NCBI GenBank assembly: GCA_903906315.1
Contig: CAIVJW010000161.1
Coordinates: 1 to 38,605 of the forward strand
Length of the DNA stretch: 38,605 bases
Source: an uncultured delta proteobacterium
Lineage (GTDB): Bacteria > Myxococcota_A > Polyangia > Polyangiales > Polyangiaceae
Direction: 5' to 3'
Shown here: positions 1 through 7,644 of the stretch, piece by piece
How positions within the stretch are numbered: position 1 is the stretch's first letter
Layout: each line of letters starts with the position of its first letter
Translations under genes and position numbers: made by a program
Notes under the pieces: generated by a model
Database searches by the model: none
Told to the model about the DNA's origin: nothing
Seen by the model: the letters and a program-made list of their open reading frames with translations, nothing else

Positions 1-1032
1 ATGCCTGCTGCGCCGCCCGACGCCTCACCAGAGGCCTCACCGAGCGGGGCGCCGCCCCCGCGATCCCTGCCCGTGGAGCGCCGCTCGATCGACGACGCGC
101 GTGCGCTCGGCGGGCGGTTGCTCGCGAGGGCCGCCGCGGACGGCGCCGTGTGGGCCGCGGCGAGCGTGGTCGAGGAGGAGGCGGTGGTCCTCGGCGCCGC
201 ACAGCGCGCGGCGCGCGTCGTGGACCTCGACGCCTGTCGGGCCGCGGGCGTCCGCGTGGTCCGGCGCGCGACGGCAGGCACGGCGGCGCTCCTCGCCGGC
301 CGGTCGCTTTGGTTGACCCTCGCGCTGCCGCACGTCGCTGCGTTGGTCCCCGACGCGACCGCGCGCTCCCTGCTCAATCGCAACGTCCGCCCGCTGCTCG
401 AAGGCCTGCGCGGCCTCGGCTTTCCTGCTGCCTACTTCGGGCGCGAGTGGGTGTCCGTCGCGAAGCGGCCGGCCGCGGTGCTCGGCTTCGATGCGCTGCC
501 CGAAGGCGCGGTGTTGATCGAGGTGATCGTCGGCTGGGACGCGCCGGTCGCGCTGCCCGCGCGCCTCGCCTCCGCGCACGAGCGCGCGACCGACCGGCTG
601 CGTGGCAAGGCGCCCTGCGCCCTCGGCGAGCTCGCGCGCGGGCGCGAGCTCGCGGCGGTCGGCGAGCGACTGCTCGGAGCGCTGACGGCGTCGGCTGGGC
701 CGCCGGTCGTCGTTCCCGTGGCGGACCTCGGCCCGCTCGACCCGGGCGGCGACGTGGAGCGCGCCGACGACCCCGCGCCGCCCGGACTGATCGCCATCGA
801 TCCGCGGCCGTGCCCGATCGGCTGGATCGACGCAGCGGCGGATCGCGGAGGCGCCCGCGCGTGGGTGGGCGGCGACGGGCTCGTGCCGTCGTTCGTGCTC
901 GCGCGGGTCGCGGAGGTCGTCGCGCGCGGCGGGCCGATCGACGTCGAGGGCGCCCCGATCGACGGGCTCGCGATCGCCGATCTCGTCGCCGCGTGCGAGG
1001 CCGCCGTCGCGGCCGTGCGCGCGTCGCCCTGA
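1..1032 (+). CDS. Lipoate-protein ligase A-like (BPL/LplA fold) protein
   Basis: The 343-residue product looks like a divergent member of the biotin/lipoate ligase (BPL_LplA) fold, which attaches lipoate or octanoate to lysines of carrier domains. Visible signs in family order: a VVLG-x-x-Q segment at 62-68, a double Arg at 88-89 followed by ATAGTAALL where LplA enzymes have RRxTGGG, and WVSVAKRPAAVLGF at 150-163, whose Lys155 sits where LplA has its substrate-binding Lys (K-I-x-G-S-A). A predicted helix-rich C-terminal part (190-343) has no match I recognise. The first Gly of the glycine loop is Ala here, so activity is uncertain. The first base of the window is the A of the ATG, so a start further upstream cannot be excluded. 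The methyltransferase gene follows on the same strand after 58 bases. It could also be a non-catalytic octanoyltransferase relative. Confidence 0.6.
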   Translation: MPAAPPDASPEASPSGAPPPRSLPVERRSIDDARALGGRLLARAAADGAVWAAASVVEEEAVVLGAAQRAARVVDLDACRAAGVRVVRRATAGTAALLAGRSLWLTLALPHVAALVPDATARSLLNRNVRPLLEGLRGLGFPAAYFGREWVSVAKRPAAVLGFDALPEGAVLIEVIVGWDAPVALPARLASAHERATDRLRGKAPCALGELARGRELAAVGERLLGALTASAGPPVVVPVADLGPLDPGGDVERADDPAPPGLIAIDPRPCPIGWIDAAADRGGARAWVGGDGLVPSFVLARVAEVVARGGPIDVEGAPIDGLAIADLVAACEAAVAAVRASP

Positions 1033-1070
1033 TCCCGCTCGCGCCCCGCGTTGGTGCCGCGCGGGCGTTC

Positions 1071-1079
1071 TGCTAGGCG
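1071..1079 (+). promoter_or_regulatory. Possible extended -10 box of the 1091 methyltransferase
   Basis: TGC followed by TAGGCG ends 11 bases before the ATG at 1091. A GGGAGG Shine-Dalgarno follows it, so this gene, unlike others with the same box, also has a conventional ribosome site. No clear -35 box is visible. Confidence 0.25.
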
Positions 1080-1090
1080 CGGGAGGCGCC

Positions 1091-1702
1091 ATGACGAAAG
1101 CCAGCCGGACGCTCGCACCCGCCGCCTTCGACGCCGAATACTACGAGCGCTTCTACGAGCGCCGCGCGACGCGCGTGCAGGGTCCGAAGGAGGTCGCGCA
1201 CCTCGCTCGCGGGATCCTCGGCGTCGTCGAGTGGCTCGGCGGGCGCGTCGACACGGTGATCGACGTCGGCGCCGGTACGGGCCTGTGGCGCGACTGGTTC
1301 GCGGAGCACCGTCCCGCGGCGAGCTACCGATCGGTCGACGTGAGCCCGTACGCCTGCGAGCGCTACGGCCACGAGCGGCGCGACATCGCGACGTGGCGCG
1401 CCCGCGGTCGCTTCGACCTCGTCGTGTGCCAGGGCGTCCTGCCCTACCTCCCGGACGCCGCGGCGGCCGCCGCGATCGACAACCTCGGCGCGATGACGCG
1501 CGGCTTCCTCTACCTCGAGGCCGTCACCGCGTTCGATCTCGCCACGGTGTGCGATCGCGCGCTCACCGACTCCGCGCTCCTGCCGCGCGCGGGCGCGTGG
1601 TACCGCGATCACCTCGCCCCGCACTACGTGCCGATCGGCCTCGGCGTGTGGATGAGCCGCCGCTTCGACGCCCAGCTGTACGAGCTCGAGCGGGGGGCCT
1701 AG
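1091..1702 (+). CDS. Class I SAM-dependent methyltransferase
   Basis: A 203-residue Rossmann-fold methyltransferase. Motif I is VIDVGAGTG at 56-64 (SAM binding). The acidic residue closing strand 2 lies in SVDVSPYACERYG at 81-93, and the strand-4 region FDLVVCQGVLPYL (108-120) has the usual hydrophobic pattern of motif IV. Substrate cannot be told from sequence; many small enzymes of this kind act on metabolites or lipids. The ATG at 1091 is supported by GGGAGG seven to eight bases upstream. The gene ends at a TAG and converges on the lipoprotein gene ending at 1781, with a strong inverted repeat between them. The fold call is firm, the function open. Confidence 0.8.
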   Translation: MTKASRTLAPAAFDAEYYERFYERRATRVQGPKEVAHLARGILGVVEWLGGRVDTVIDVGAGTGLWRDWFAEHRPAASYRSVDVSPYACERYGHERRDIATWRARGRFDLVVCQGVLPYLPDAAAAAAIDNLGAMTRGFLYLEAVTAFDLATVCDRALTDSALLPRAGAWYRDHLAPHYVPIGLGVWMSRRFDAQLYELERGA

Positions 1703-1718
1703 GCCCTTCGAAACGCGA

Positions 1719-1747
1719 ACGCCGCGCCCCTCCTCGGAGCGCGGCGT
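1719..1747. terminator. Bidirectional hairpin between convergent genes
   Basis: ACGCCGCGC and GCGCGGCGT form a perfect 9-bp stem around an 11-base loop, 16 bases after the methyltransferase stop and 33 bases after the lipoprotein stop on the other strand. There is no clear T-run, as often in very GC-rich genomes. Confidence 0.5.
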
Positions 1748-1780
1748 CGTCCCGGCCGATCGGCCGTCGTCGTCAGCCGG

Positions 1781-3106
1781 TCACTTCGGCGTCGGGATCG
1801 GGTTCGTGCCGATCGCGACGGTGCCGCCGTTCGCGACCCACTCGAACTTGTCGAGCAGCACGGTCGAGTCGAGGTTCTGGTCACCGGTGTCCCAGATGGC
1901 GAACCGGATGGAGAACTGCTCGCCGCCCTTCACGGGGGACTCGGTCATGAGCCAGCTCGTCGCGCCGGCGTCGCCGTCCCCGCCGAAGCCGTTGTCGAAG
2001 CCCGTGCCCGCGAGCTCCTTCGGGCCGCTCGGGCAGTACGGGTTGGGCAGCCCGGGGCAGTTGCTCATCGGGTCGAAGCTGCAGAACTGGCCGAAGTTGC
2101 TCGCGCCCGCCGGGTCGCAGGCGTCGAAGAACGCGATGTTGACGCTGACGGGGTTCGACGCGCTGTCGAACGAGATGTTGCCGTTGATCGATCCCTGCGG
2201 CGGCGGGTTCACCAGCGCGATGAACTGATCGTTATACGAAGTGCAGACCCACTCCGGGAACTCGAACGATTGGAACTTGAACAGGAAGCGGTAGCCCGTC
2301 GCGTTCGTCGGCGCGCGCAGCGTGAGGTCGAGACCGACGTCGTCGTTGATGGCCTTGTCGCCCTGGCAGTTCGGCACGTCCTGCGGGAACCCGGGCGGGG
2401 CGTTGCCGTTCGCGTTGCTCGTGCACGACTCGCTGTCGCACGCGCCGGGCTGCCCGGGCAGGCGGGAGTAGCCCGAGGAGAGCACCAGCATGTGGGTGCC
2501 GCCCTGCACGTGCACGTTCGGTCCGAAGCCCGTCAGGAGGCCGACCTGCGCGGCGGGGTTCATCGCCGACCCGTCCGCGCGCACGTACCTCGCGGAGACG
2601 ACGCCCCACTTCTTGTCGTTCGCGCCCGCCACGTTGCACAGCTCGATCGCCTGCGCGCCGGCCATCGCGTCGACGCTGTCGAGCGCGACCGCGTCGTCGC
2701 AGGACTTCGGCAGCTCGGCCTTGCCGTCACAGTCGTTGTCCGTGACCGTGCCGGGGCCGCCGTCCGTCTCCATGAGCGCGTCGACCGCGCCGGGGTTCAC
2801 GTTCGCGTCGCAGTCGTTGCAGTCGCCCTGAGCGCCCGTGAAGCCGTCCGCGTCGCCGTCCTCGTCGGGCCCGTGGTTGCACACGGTGCCGGTCGGGTTG
2901 CCGCCGCCGCCGCCGGTGACGTTGAAGCCCCCCTGGCCGTCGTTGCCGCCGCCGGTGGTGCCGATGTTGGTGCCGCTGCCCCCGCTGCCGTTGCCGGCGG
3001 TGGTGCCGTCGTTGCCGAAGGTGCTGCCCTTGTCGACGGCGGAGCACGCGGTCGCGATCGCGACGGCGGAAGCGAGGCCGAGAAGTGAAACGAGGCGTCG
3101 AGACAT
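1781..3106 (-). CDS. MopE-motif / choice-of-anchor L domain lipoprotein (paralogue 3)
   Basis: A 441-residue exported protein. An N-terminal signal ends in IATAC with Cys21, a plausible lipobox. A Gly/Thr/Asn-rich linker (about 26-75) follows, then a MopE-type Cys/Asp motif (DEDGDADGFTGAQGDCNDCD, then NPGAVD and NDCDGKAE), known in metal-binding surface proteins. The rest matches the choice-of-anchor L layout: LTGFG, a LSSG segment, GNISFDS..NPVSVNIAFFDAC, and a C-terminal LAGTGFD ... SWLMTESPV ... FAIWDTGD..LDSTVLLDKFEW. It is the last of three tandem paralogues and shares these blocks with both. The ATG is supported by AAGAGGG upstream. It has its own 271-base leader region with a candidate sigma-54 site. 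Function beyond a secreted, perhaps calcium- or copper-binding surface protein is unknown. Confidence 0.8.
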   Translation of the reverse strand: MSRRLVSLLGLASAVAIATACSAVDKGSTFGNDGTTAGNGSGGSGTNIGTTGGGNDGQGGFNVTGGGGGNPTGTVCNHGPDEDGDADGFTGAQGDCNDCDANVNPGAVDALMETDGGPGTVTDNDCDGKAELPKSCDDAVALDSVDAMAGAQAIELCNVAGANDKKWGVVSARYVRADGSAMNPAAQVGLLTGFGPNVHVQGGTHMLVLSSGYSRLPGQPGACDSESCTSNANGNAPPGFPQDVPNCQGDKAINDDVGLDLTLRAPTNATGYRFLFKFQSFEFPEWVCTSYNDQFIALVNPPPQGSINGNISFDSASNPVSVNIAFFDACDPAGASNFGQFCSFDPMSNCPGLPNPYCPSGPKELAGTGFDNGFGGDGDAGATSWLMTESPVKGGEQFSIRFAIWDTGDQNLDSTVLLDKFEWVANGGTVAIGTNPIPTPK

Positions 3107-3377
3107 GGGCTAGCCCTCTTCGGTTAAGTCAGGGGTGCGCGACGTGGCGACTGGCCGACAACGATGGAGGCGCGCCGGACCGCGCGTCTCGGGGCCCGCG
3201 CGAGGCCCGAACCACCGAGGCGATGCAGGAACGCTGCCACAAGGTCGCGCGCTCGACTAGCGCGAATGCGCGGGCCACCTCCCGGCGGCGCCGGTGATTC
3301 CGCTGCGCGTGTGAGAGTGAAGTCCGGGCGCTATGAGCGGGTATGGCGGGGCGTTCCGCGTGCGCCACGGTGCGCCA
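3107..3377. other. Intergenic region between lipoprotein paralogues
   Basis: 271 bases between two same-strand paralogues. No credible gene is seen. The only notable element is a sigma-54-like sequence on the minus strand at 3222-3237. Confidence 0.6.
3222..3237 (-). promoter_or_regulatory. Candidate sigma-54 (-24/-12) promoter
   Basis: On the minus strand the sequence reads TGGCAGCGTTCCTGCA, with the invariant GG and GC in the right phase (consensus TGGCACGN4TTGCA). It lies about 116 bases upstream of the lipoprotein start at 3106. A match of this quality can arise by chance, and no enhancer site was identified. Confidence 0.3.
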
Positions 3378-4715
3378 TCACTTCGGGGGCGGGCCGGCGT
3401 CGCGGACGGTGATGAGCTTGCCCGGCTCCGCGGACCACTTGAAGTTGTCGATGATCGTCGTCGAGTCGACGTTGCCGTCGCTCGAGTCGTAGGTGACGAA
3501 GCGCAGGACGAACTTCTGGCCCTTCTCGACGGGCGCGCTCGTCTCGAGCCACCCCGAGGAGCCATTCGTGAAGCCGGGGTTCGAGTCGTCGTTCGCGAAG
3601 TCGGTGCCCGCGAGGCCCTTCGTGCCGAACGCGCAGTCGAACGCCTTCAGCGGCTTGTCGGGCGGCACGCTGCACGCGCCCGGCGGGCTGCCCGGGCAGC
3701 CGCAGATGTCGAGGAAGGCGTTGTTGACGCTGATCGGGTTGCCTAGCGCGTCGAACGAGATGTTGCCGTCCTTCTGGCCCGCGGGGAACGGGGACATGTT
3801 CGCGACGAAGAAGTCGTTGAACTCGGTGCAGATGTACTGCGGCCACTCGTAGGTGAAGAAGTTGAAGTCGAACGAGAAGCCCTGCGCGTTCGTCGGCGCC
3901 TGGATTTCGAGCTCCAAGCCCGCGGCGTCGTGCGGCTCCTTCGTCTTAACGCCCTGGCACGCCGGGCTCTCCTTGGGGAAGCCGAAGGGCGGGCCGCCGA
4001 CGTATCCCTTGTCGAAGTTGCGGTGCACGAAGCCCGGGTCGGTCGGCCGGCGCGCGGTGCCCGAAGAGAGCGCGAGCACGCGCTTGCCCTCGAGCGGCGC
4101 GTTCGACGCGCCGAAGTCCGGCAGGATGCCGTGGCCGAGGTGGAAGGCCGTGAGCTGCGCGGCGTCCGCGGGGGGCGGGGCGCCGTCGGCCTGGACCCAC
4201 TTCGCCGACTTCACCCACTTCGCGCAGAGGCCGCCGATCGCCTTGGCGCCGTCCATCGCGTCGGCGCTGTCGAGCGCGAGCGCGTCGTCGCACGGCTTCG
4301 GCAGCTCGGCCTTGCCCGAGCAGTCGTTGTCGGTGACGACGCCGGGGCCGCCGTCGGCCTCCTCGAGCGCGTCGACCGCTCCCGGGTTCACGTTCGGGTC
4401 GCAGTCGTTGCAGTCGCCTTGCTTCGGGCTGAACCCGTCCTTGTCCTGGTCGGCGTCCTCGTCGGTGATCTCGCAGACGCCGCCGTCGCCGTCGCCGGTC
4501 GTGGTCGTGATGATGTTGCCGCCGCTGCCGCTCGTGCCGGTCGTCGTCGCGCCGCCGGCGCCGCCGTCCTGCGCGCCGGTCGACGTGCCGCTGCCGCCGA
4601 AGCCTCCGCCGCTCGGCGTCTCGGTCGGGGGCGAGCAGGCGTTCATGCCGACGGCGACGAGGGCGGTGATACCGACCAACCCGAGCAATGGAAAGCGCGA
4701 CCGCGAAAGCACCAT
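3378..4715 (-). CDS. MopE-motif / choice-of-anchor L domain lipoprotein (paralogue 2)
   Basis: Start chosen at 4715 rather than the in-frame ATG at 4721: GGAGG lies only one base before the latter but six bases before the former. The 445-residue product has a signal ending VGMNAC (Cys27), a Gly/Thr/Ser-rich linker, a MopE-type motif with DQDKDGFSPKQGDCNDCDPN and NDCSGKAELPKPCDDA, and a choice-of-anchor L region (LSSGTARRPTDPG, GFPKESPACQ, GNISFDALGNPISVNNAFL, LAGTDF, GWLETSAPVEKGQKFVLRF, DSTTIIDNFKW). These blocks recur in the same order in the flanking paralogues. Only 52 bases separate it from the upstream paralogue, so co-transcription is likely. Probably an outer-surface lipoprotein; ligand and partner are unknown. 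Confidence 0.8.
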   Translation of the reverse strand: MVLSRSRFPLLGLVGITALVAVGMNACSPPTETPSGGGFGGSGTSTGAQDGGAGGATTTGTSGSGGNIITTTTGDGDGGVCEITDEDADQDKDGFSPKQGDCNDCDPNVNPGAVDALEEADGGPGVVTDNDCSGKAELPKPCDDALALDSADAMDGAKAIGGLCAKWVKSAKWVQADGAPPPADAAQLTAFHLGHGILPDFGASNAPLEGKRVLALSSGTARRPTDPGFVHRNFDKGYVGGPPFGFPKESPACQGVKTKEPHDAAGLELEIQAPTNAQGFSFDFNFFTYEWPQYICTEFNDFFVANMSPFPAGQKDGNISFDALGNPISVNNAFLDICGCPGSPPGACSVPPDKPLKAFDCAFGTKGLAGTDFANDDSNPGFTNGSSGWLETSAPVEKGQKFVLRFVTYDSSDGNVDSTTIIDNFKWSAEPGKLITVRDAGPPPK

Positions 4716-4767
4716 GAGCATCCTCCAGCGAACGAAGCGTACGAGCGGAGAGCGAGCGAGGTGAAGC

Positions 4768-6042
4768 CTACTTGGGGACGGGCACCGGGGCCGTCTTCGT
4801 CGGCGCGTCGCCGACCTCGAAGGTGAAGTTGTCGAGCAGCACGGTGGAGTCGAGCACGCCGTCGCCCGAGTCCCAGATCGCGAACTGCAGCGTGACCTCG
4901 CCGCCGGGCTGCTCGAGCGGCGCGGTCGTGACGAGCCAGCCGGTGGCCGCGCTGTTCCACGCGTCGAACTCGCTGTCGTCGAAGCCGGTGCCGAGGAGCT
5001 GATCGCGGCCGAGCGCGCACGAGAAGGTCTTGTTGCCCGCCGCGCAGGGCGGGCCGCCCTCGCAGCTGCAGACCTCGAGGAAGCCGGCGTTGACGCTGAT
5101 GGTGTTGCCCTTGGCGTCGAAGGAGATGTTGCCGTCGGGTTGGCCCGCGAGCTTCGGCGTCAGCAGCGCGACCATGAAGTCGTTGAACTCGCTGCAGGTG
5201 TAGTGCGGAAACTCGTACGTGTAGAAGTTCAGGTTGAAGGCGAGCGACTTGGCGTTGGTCGGCGTCTTCAGGGTGACCTCGAGGCCCGCCGCGTCGTGCG
5301 GTGCGCCCGTGACCACGTCGGGGCACGACGGCGACTCCTTGGGGAAGCCGGGCGGCGAGCCGGTGGTGTAGCCCTTGTCCCAGCCGCTGACCGACTGGTA
5401 GCCCGGGTCCCCCGGCAGGCGCGCGGTGCCCGAGGAGAGCGCGAGGAGCTTGGCGCCCTCCTGCGGCTTGACCTTCGCCCCGAACCCCGAGAGCACGCCG
5501 TGCCCGATGCCGGACGGATCCACCTGGACCAGCGGCTGGCCGTCGGCCGTGACCCAGCGCGCGCTGATCACGCCCCACCGCACGCCGTCCGCGGGCTTGC
5601 AGAGGCCGATCGCGCGCGCGCCGTCGAGGGGATCGGACCCGTCGATCGCGAGCGCGGCGTCGCAGCCGATCGGCGTGTCGTCGGGCGCTCCGCTGCAGTC
5701 CTCGTCGACGCCGTTGCCGGGGTAGTCGTAGGCGCCCGGGCTCATCTGCGCGGTGCAGTCGTTGCAGTCGCCCTGCGCGCCGGTGAAGCCGTCGCCGTCG
5801 TGGTCGTCGGCGGGATCGATGCCGTCGCAGGGGGGGGCTTCCTTGAGGATGCCGCTGCCCGAGCCGCCGCTGCCCGGCCCGATCTGGATGTCGCCGCCGC
5901 CCGCGCCCGCGCTCGTGGTCGCGTGGCCGCCGCCGCCTTCGCGGCCGTCGAACCCGCTGCTCCCATCGCGCGTCGCGCTGCAAGCCGCCACGGCGGCCGT
6001 GGTGAGCATCAGGGCCAGTCCGACCCGGGAACCTGTGCTCAT
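4768..6042 (-). CDS. MopE-motif / choice-of-anchor L domain lipoprotein (paralogue 1)
   Basis: First gene of the tandem trio, 424 residues. The signal ends AVAAC (Cys21), followed by a Gly/Ser-rich linker, then DDHDGDGFTGAQGDCNDC and a variant tail (NGVDEDCSGAPDD) closer to classical MopE repeats. The choice-of-anchor L region shows LSSGTARLPGDPG, GFPKESPSCP, GNISFDAKGNTISVNAGFLEVC, LLGTGFDDSEFD, GWLVTTAPLE and FAIWDSGDGVLDSTVLLDNFTF. It lies 169 bases downstream of metK on the same strand, with a small hairpin after metK, so it probably has its own promoter. Its linker and Cys spacing differ from the other two copies, suggesting an old duplication. Confidence 0.8.
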   Translation of the reverse strand: MSTGSRVGLALMLTTAAVAACSATRDGSSGFDGREGGGGHATTSAGAGGGDIQIGPGSGGSGSGILKEAPPCDGIDPADDHDGDGFTGAQGDCNDCTAQMSPGAYDYPGNGVDEDCSGAPDDTPIGCDAALAIDGSDPLDGARAIGLCKPADGVRWGVISARWVTADGQPLVQVDPSGIGHGVLSGFGAKVKPQEGAKLLALSSGTARLPGDPGYQSVSGWDKGYTTGSPPGFPKESPSCPDVVTGAPHDAAGLEVTLKTPTNAKSLAFNLNFYTYEFPHYTCSEFNDFMVALLTPKLAGQPDGNISFDAKGNTISVNAGFLEVCSCEGGPPCAAGNKTFSCALGRDQLLGTGFDDSEFDAWNSAATGWLVTTAPLEQPGGEVTLQFAIWDSGDGVLDSTVLLDNFTFEVGDAPTKTAPVPVPK

Positions 6043-6178
6043 CGCGGCGCCTCGTCCTGCAAGAGGTCCGAGACTACTCGACCCGATCCTCCGCTGTCAC
6101 CGGACAAACCGGCGCGGCCCGGGCGCCGCGCAGGAGCGGCGCCGGCGGAGCGTCGACGCGGGAGTGGAACGAAGGATC

Positions 6179-6200
6179 GGGGCGACGCGGAGGCCGCCCC
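6179..6200 (-). terminator. Hairpin after metK
   Basis: GGGGCG and CGCCCC pair around a 10-base loop, starting 11 bases after the metK stop; CCTTCGTT follows instead of a T-run. Weak but well placed. Confidence 0.35.
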
Positions 6201-6211
6201 GGCGGGCGAGA

Positions 6212-7477
6212 TCAGGCCGTGGTGCGCGCTTGCGCCTTCTTGCCCTTTTTCTTGTCCTTCTTCGCGGCGCCGTCCGTCGCGGACGAGCCGTTCGACGGCT
6301 TGGTGGCGGCCGGGAGCGCGGGGCGCAGCAGGTCGTCGGCCATCTGCGCCGCGCGGTCCGTCTTCTCCCAGGGGAACTCCTCGCGGCCGAAGTGACCGTA
6401 CGCGGCCGTCTTCAGGTAGATCGGGCGCAGCAGGTCGAGCGTCTCGATGAGCGCCTTCGGGCGCATGTCGAAGTTCTGCAGGATGTACTTCTCGAGGACC
6501 TCGTCCGAGACGCGGCCGGTGCCGAACGTGTTCACGTGCACGCCGACGGGCTGCGCGACGCCGATGGCGTACGCGATCTGCACCTCGCAGCGGGCCGCGA
6601 GCTTCGACGCGACGACGTTCTTGGCGACGTAGCGCGCGTAGTAGCAGGCCGACCGGTCGACCTTCGACGGATCCTTGCCCGAGAAGGCGCCGCCGCCGTG
6701 CCGGCCCATGCCGCCGTACGTGTCGACGATGATCTTGCGGCCGGTGAGGCCGGCGTCCGCGTACGGGCCGCCGTAGACGAAGCGCCCCGTCGGGTTGACG
6801 TAGATCTTGGTGTTGCGGTCGATGAGCTTGGCCGGGATCGTCTTCTCGATGACGAGGGTGCGAACCGCCTCGACGAGCTCCTTGTGCTTCACCGACTCCG
6901 AGTGCTGCGTCGAGACGACGAGCGCTGCCGCGCGCACCGGCTTGTCGTCTTCGTACTCGAGCGTGACCTGCGTCTTGCCGTCCGGGCGGAGCCAACCGAC
7001 CTTCTTCTGCTTGCGGATCTTGGCGAGCTCGCGCGCCATCTTGTGCGCGTAGCTGATCGGGCCCGGCATGAGCTCGATCGTCTCGTCGGAGGCGTAGCCG
7101 AACATGAGGCCCTGGTCGCCGGCGCCCTGCTCCTTGAACAGGCCCTCGCCCTCGGTCACGCCGCGCGAGATGTCGGGCGACTGCTGCGCGATGGCCGTCA
7201 AGATGGCGCAGGTCTCGTAGTCGAAGCCCGTCTCCGAGCCGACGTAGCCGATGTCCTTGATCGTGTTGCGGGCGATCGTCTGGTAGTCCACCTGGGCCGA
7301 CGTCGTGATCTCGCCGGCGAGGACGGCCATGCCGGTCTTGACCATCGTCTCGCAGGCCACGCGCGCCGTCGGATCCTGCGACAGGATGGCGTCGAGGACG
7401 GCGTCGGAGATCTGGTCGCAGACCTTGTCGGGGTGGCCTTCCGTCACGGACTCGGAAGTGAACTGGTAACGACGCAT
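6212..7477 (-). CDS. metK: S-adenosylmethionine synthetase
   Basis: Makes S-adenosylmethionine from methionine and ATP in the cytoplasm. The 421-residue product has the family signatures: GHPDK at 14-18, the adenine-loop [12 protein letters not shown] at 118-129, and the phosphate-binding [17 protein letters not shown]. It is about 35 residues longer than the E. coli enzyme because of a low-complexity tail rich in Lys, Ala and Thr (from about 390). The ATG is preceded by AAGGAG with six bases between. A sigma-70-like promoter with 17-base spacing lies just upstream. No SAM-sensing riboswitch fold was recognised in the short leader. Several methyltransferases in this window would use the product. 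Confidence 0.97.
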   Translation of the reverse strand: MRRYQFTSESVTEGHPDKVCDQISDAVLDAILSQDPTARVACETMVKTGMAVLAGEITTSAQVDYQTIARNTIKDIGYVGSETGFDYETCAILTAIAQQSPDISRGVTEGEGLFKEQGAGDQGLMFGYASDETIELMPGPISYAHKMARELAKIRKQKKVGWLRPDGKTQVTLEYEDDKPVRAAALVVSTQHSESVKHKELVEAVRTLVIEKTIPAKLIDRNTKIYVNPTGRFVYGGPYADAGLTGRKIIVDTYGGMGRHGGGAFSGKDPSKVDRSACYYARYVAKNVVASKLAARCEVQIAYAIGVAQPVGVHVNTFGTGRVSDEVLEKYILQNFDMRPKALIETLDLLRPIYLKTAAYGHFGREEFPWEKTDRAAQMADDLLRPALPAATKPSNGSSATDGAAKKDKKKGKKAQARTTA

Positions 7478-7516
7478 TGAGAAGGCTCCTTAGGACTTGC
7501 TCTGAAGGGAGGGGTA

Positions 7517-7545
7517 CGCATACGCCGCGGACGGCACATCGTCAA
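7517..7545 (-). promoter_or_regulatory. Sigma-70-type promoter of metK
   Basis: On the minus strand, TTGACG (7540-7545) and TATGCG (7517-7522) are separated by exactly 17 bases, about 40 bases before the metK start. It lies between the preceding gene's terminator hairpin and the metK Shine-Dalgarno. This is the best -35/-10 pair found in the window. Confidence 0.6.
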
Positions 7546-7578
7546 CGCGCTGCCGCGCGCCCGCGGGACAAAACCAAT

Positions 7579-7609
7579 GCGCCGGCGCCGCGGAATCGCG
7601 GGCCGGCGC
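7579..7609 (-). terminator. Terminator hairpin of the DctP-like gene
   Basis: A 13-bp GC-rich stem with one bulged base and a four-base loop begins about 35 bases after the stop at 7645. On the minus strand it is followed by ATTGGTTTTG, a short T-run. Confidence 0.55.
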
Positions 7610-7644
7610 CAGTTGCCGGGTGATCCCGGCCGAGCCCCGTCGGG

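Noticed and set aside
7478-7644. A SAM or SAH riboswitch in the metK leader
   Set aside because: The apparent promoter leaves only about 30 bases of leader and no conserved riboswitch core is recognisable. The hairpin there fits the terminator of the upstream gene.
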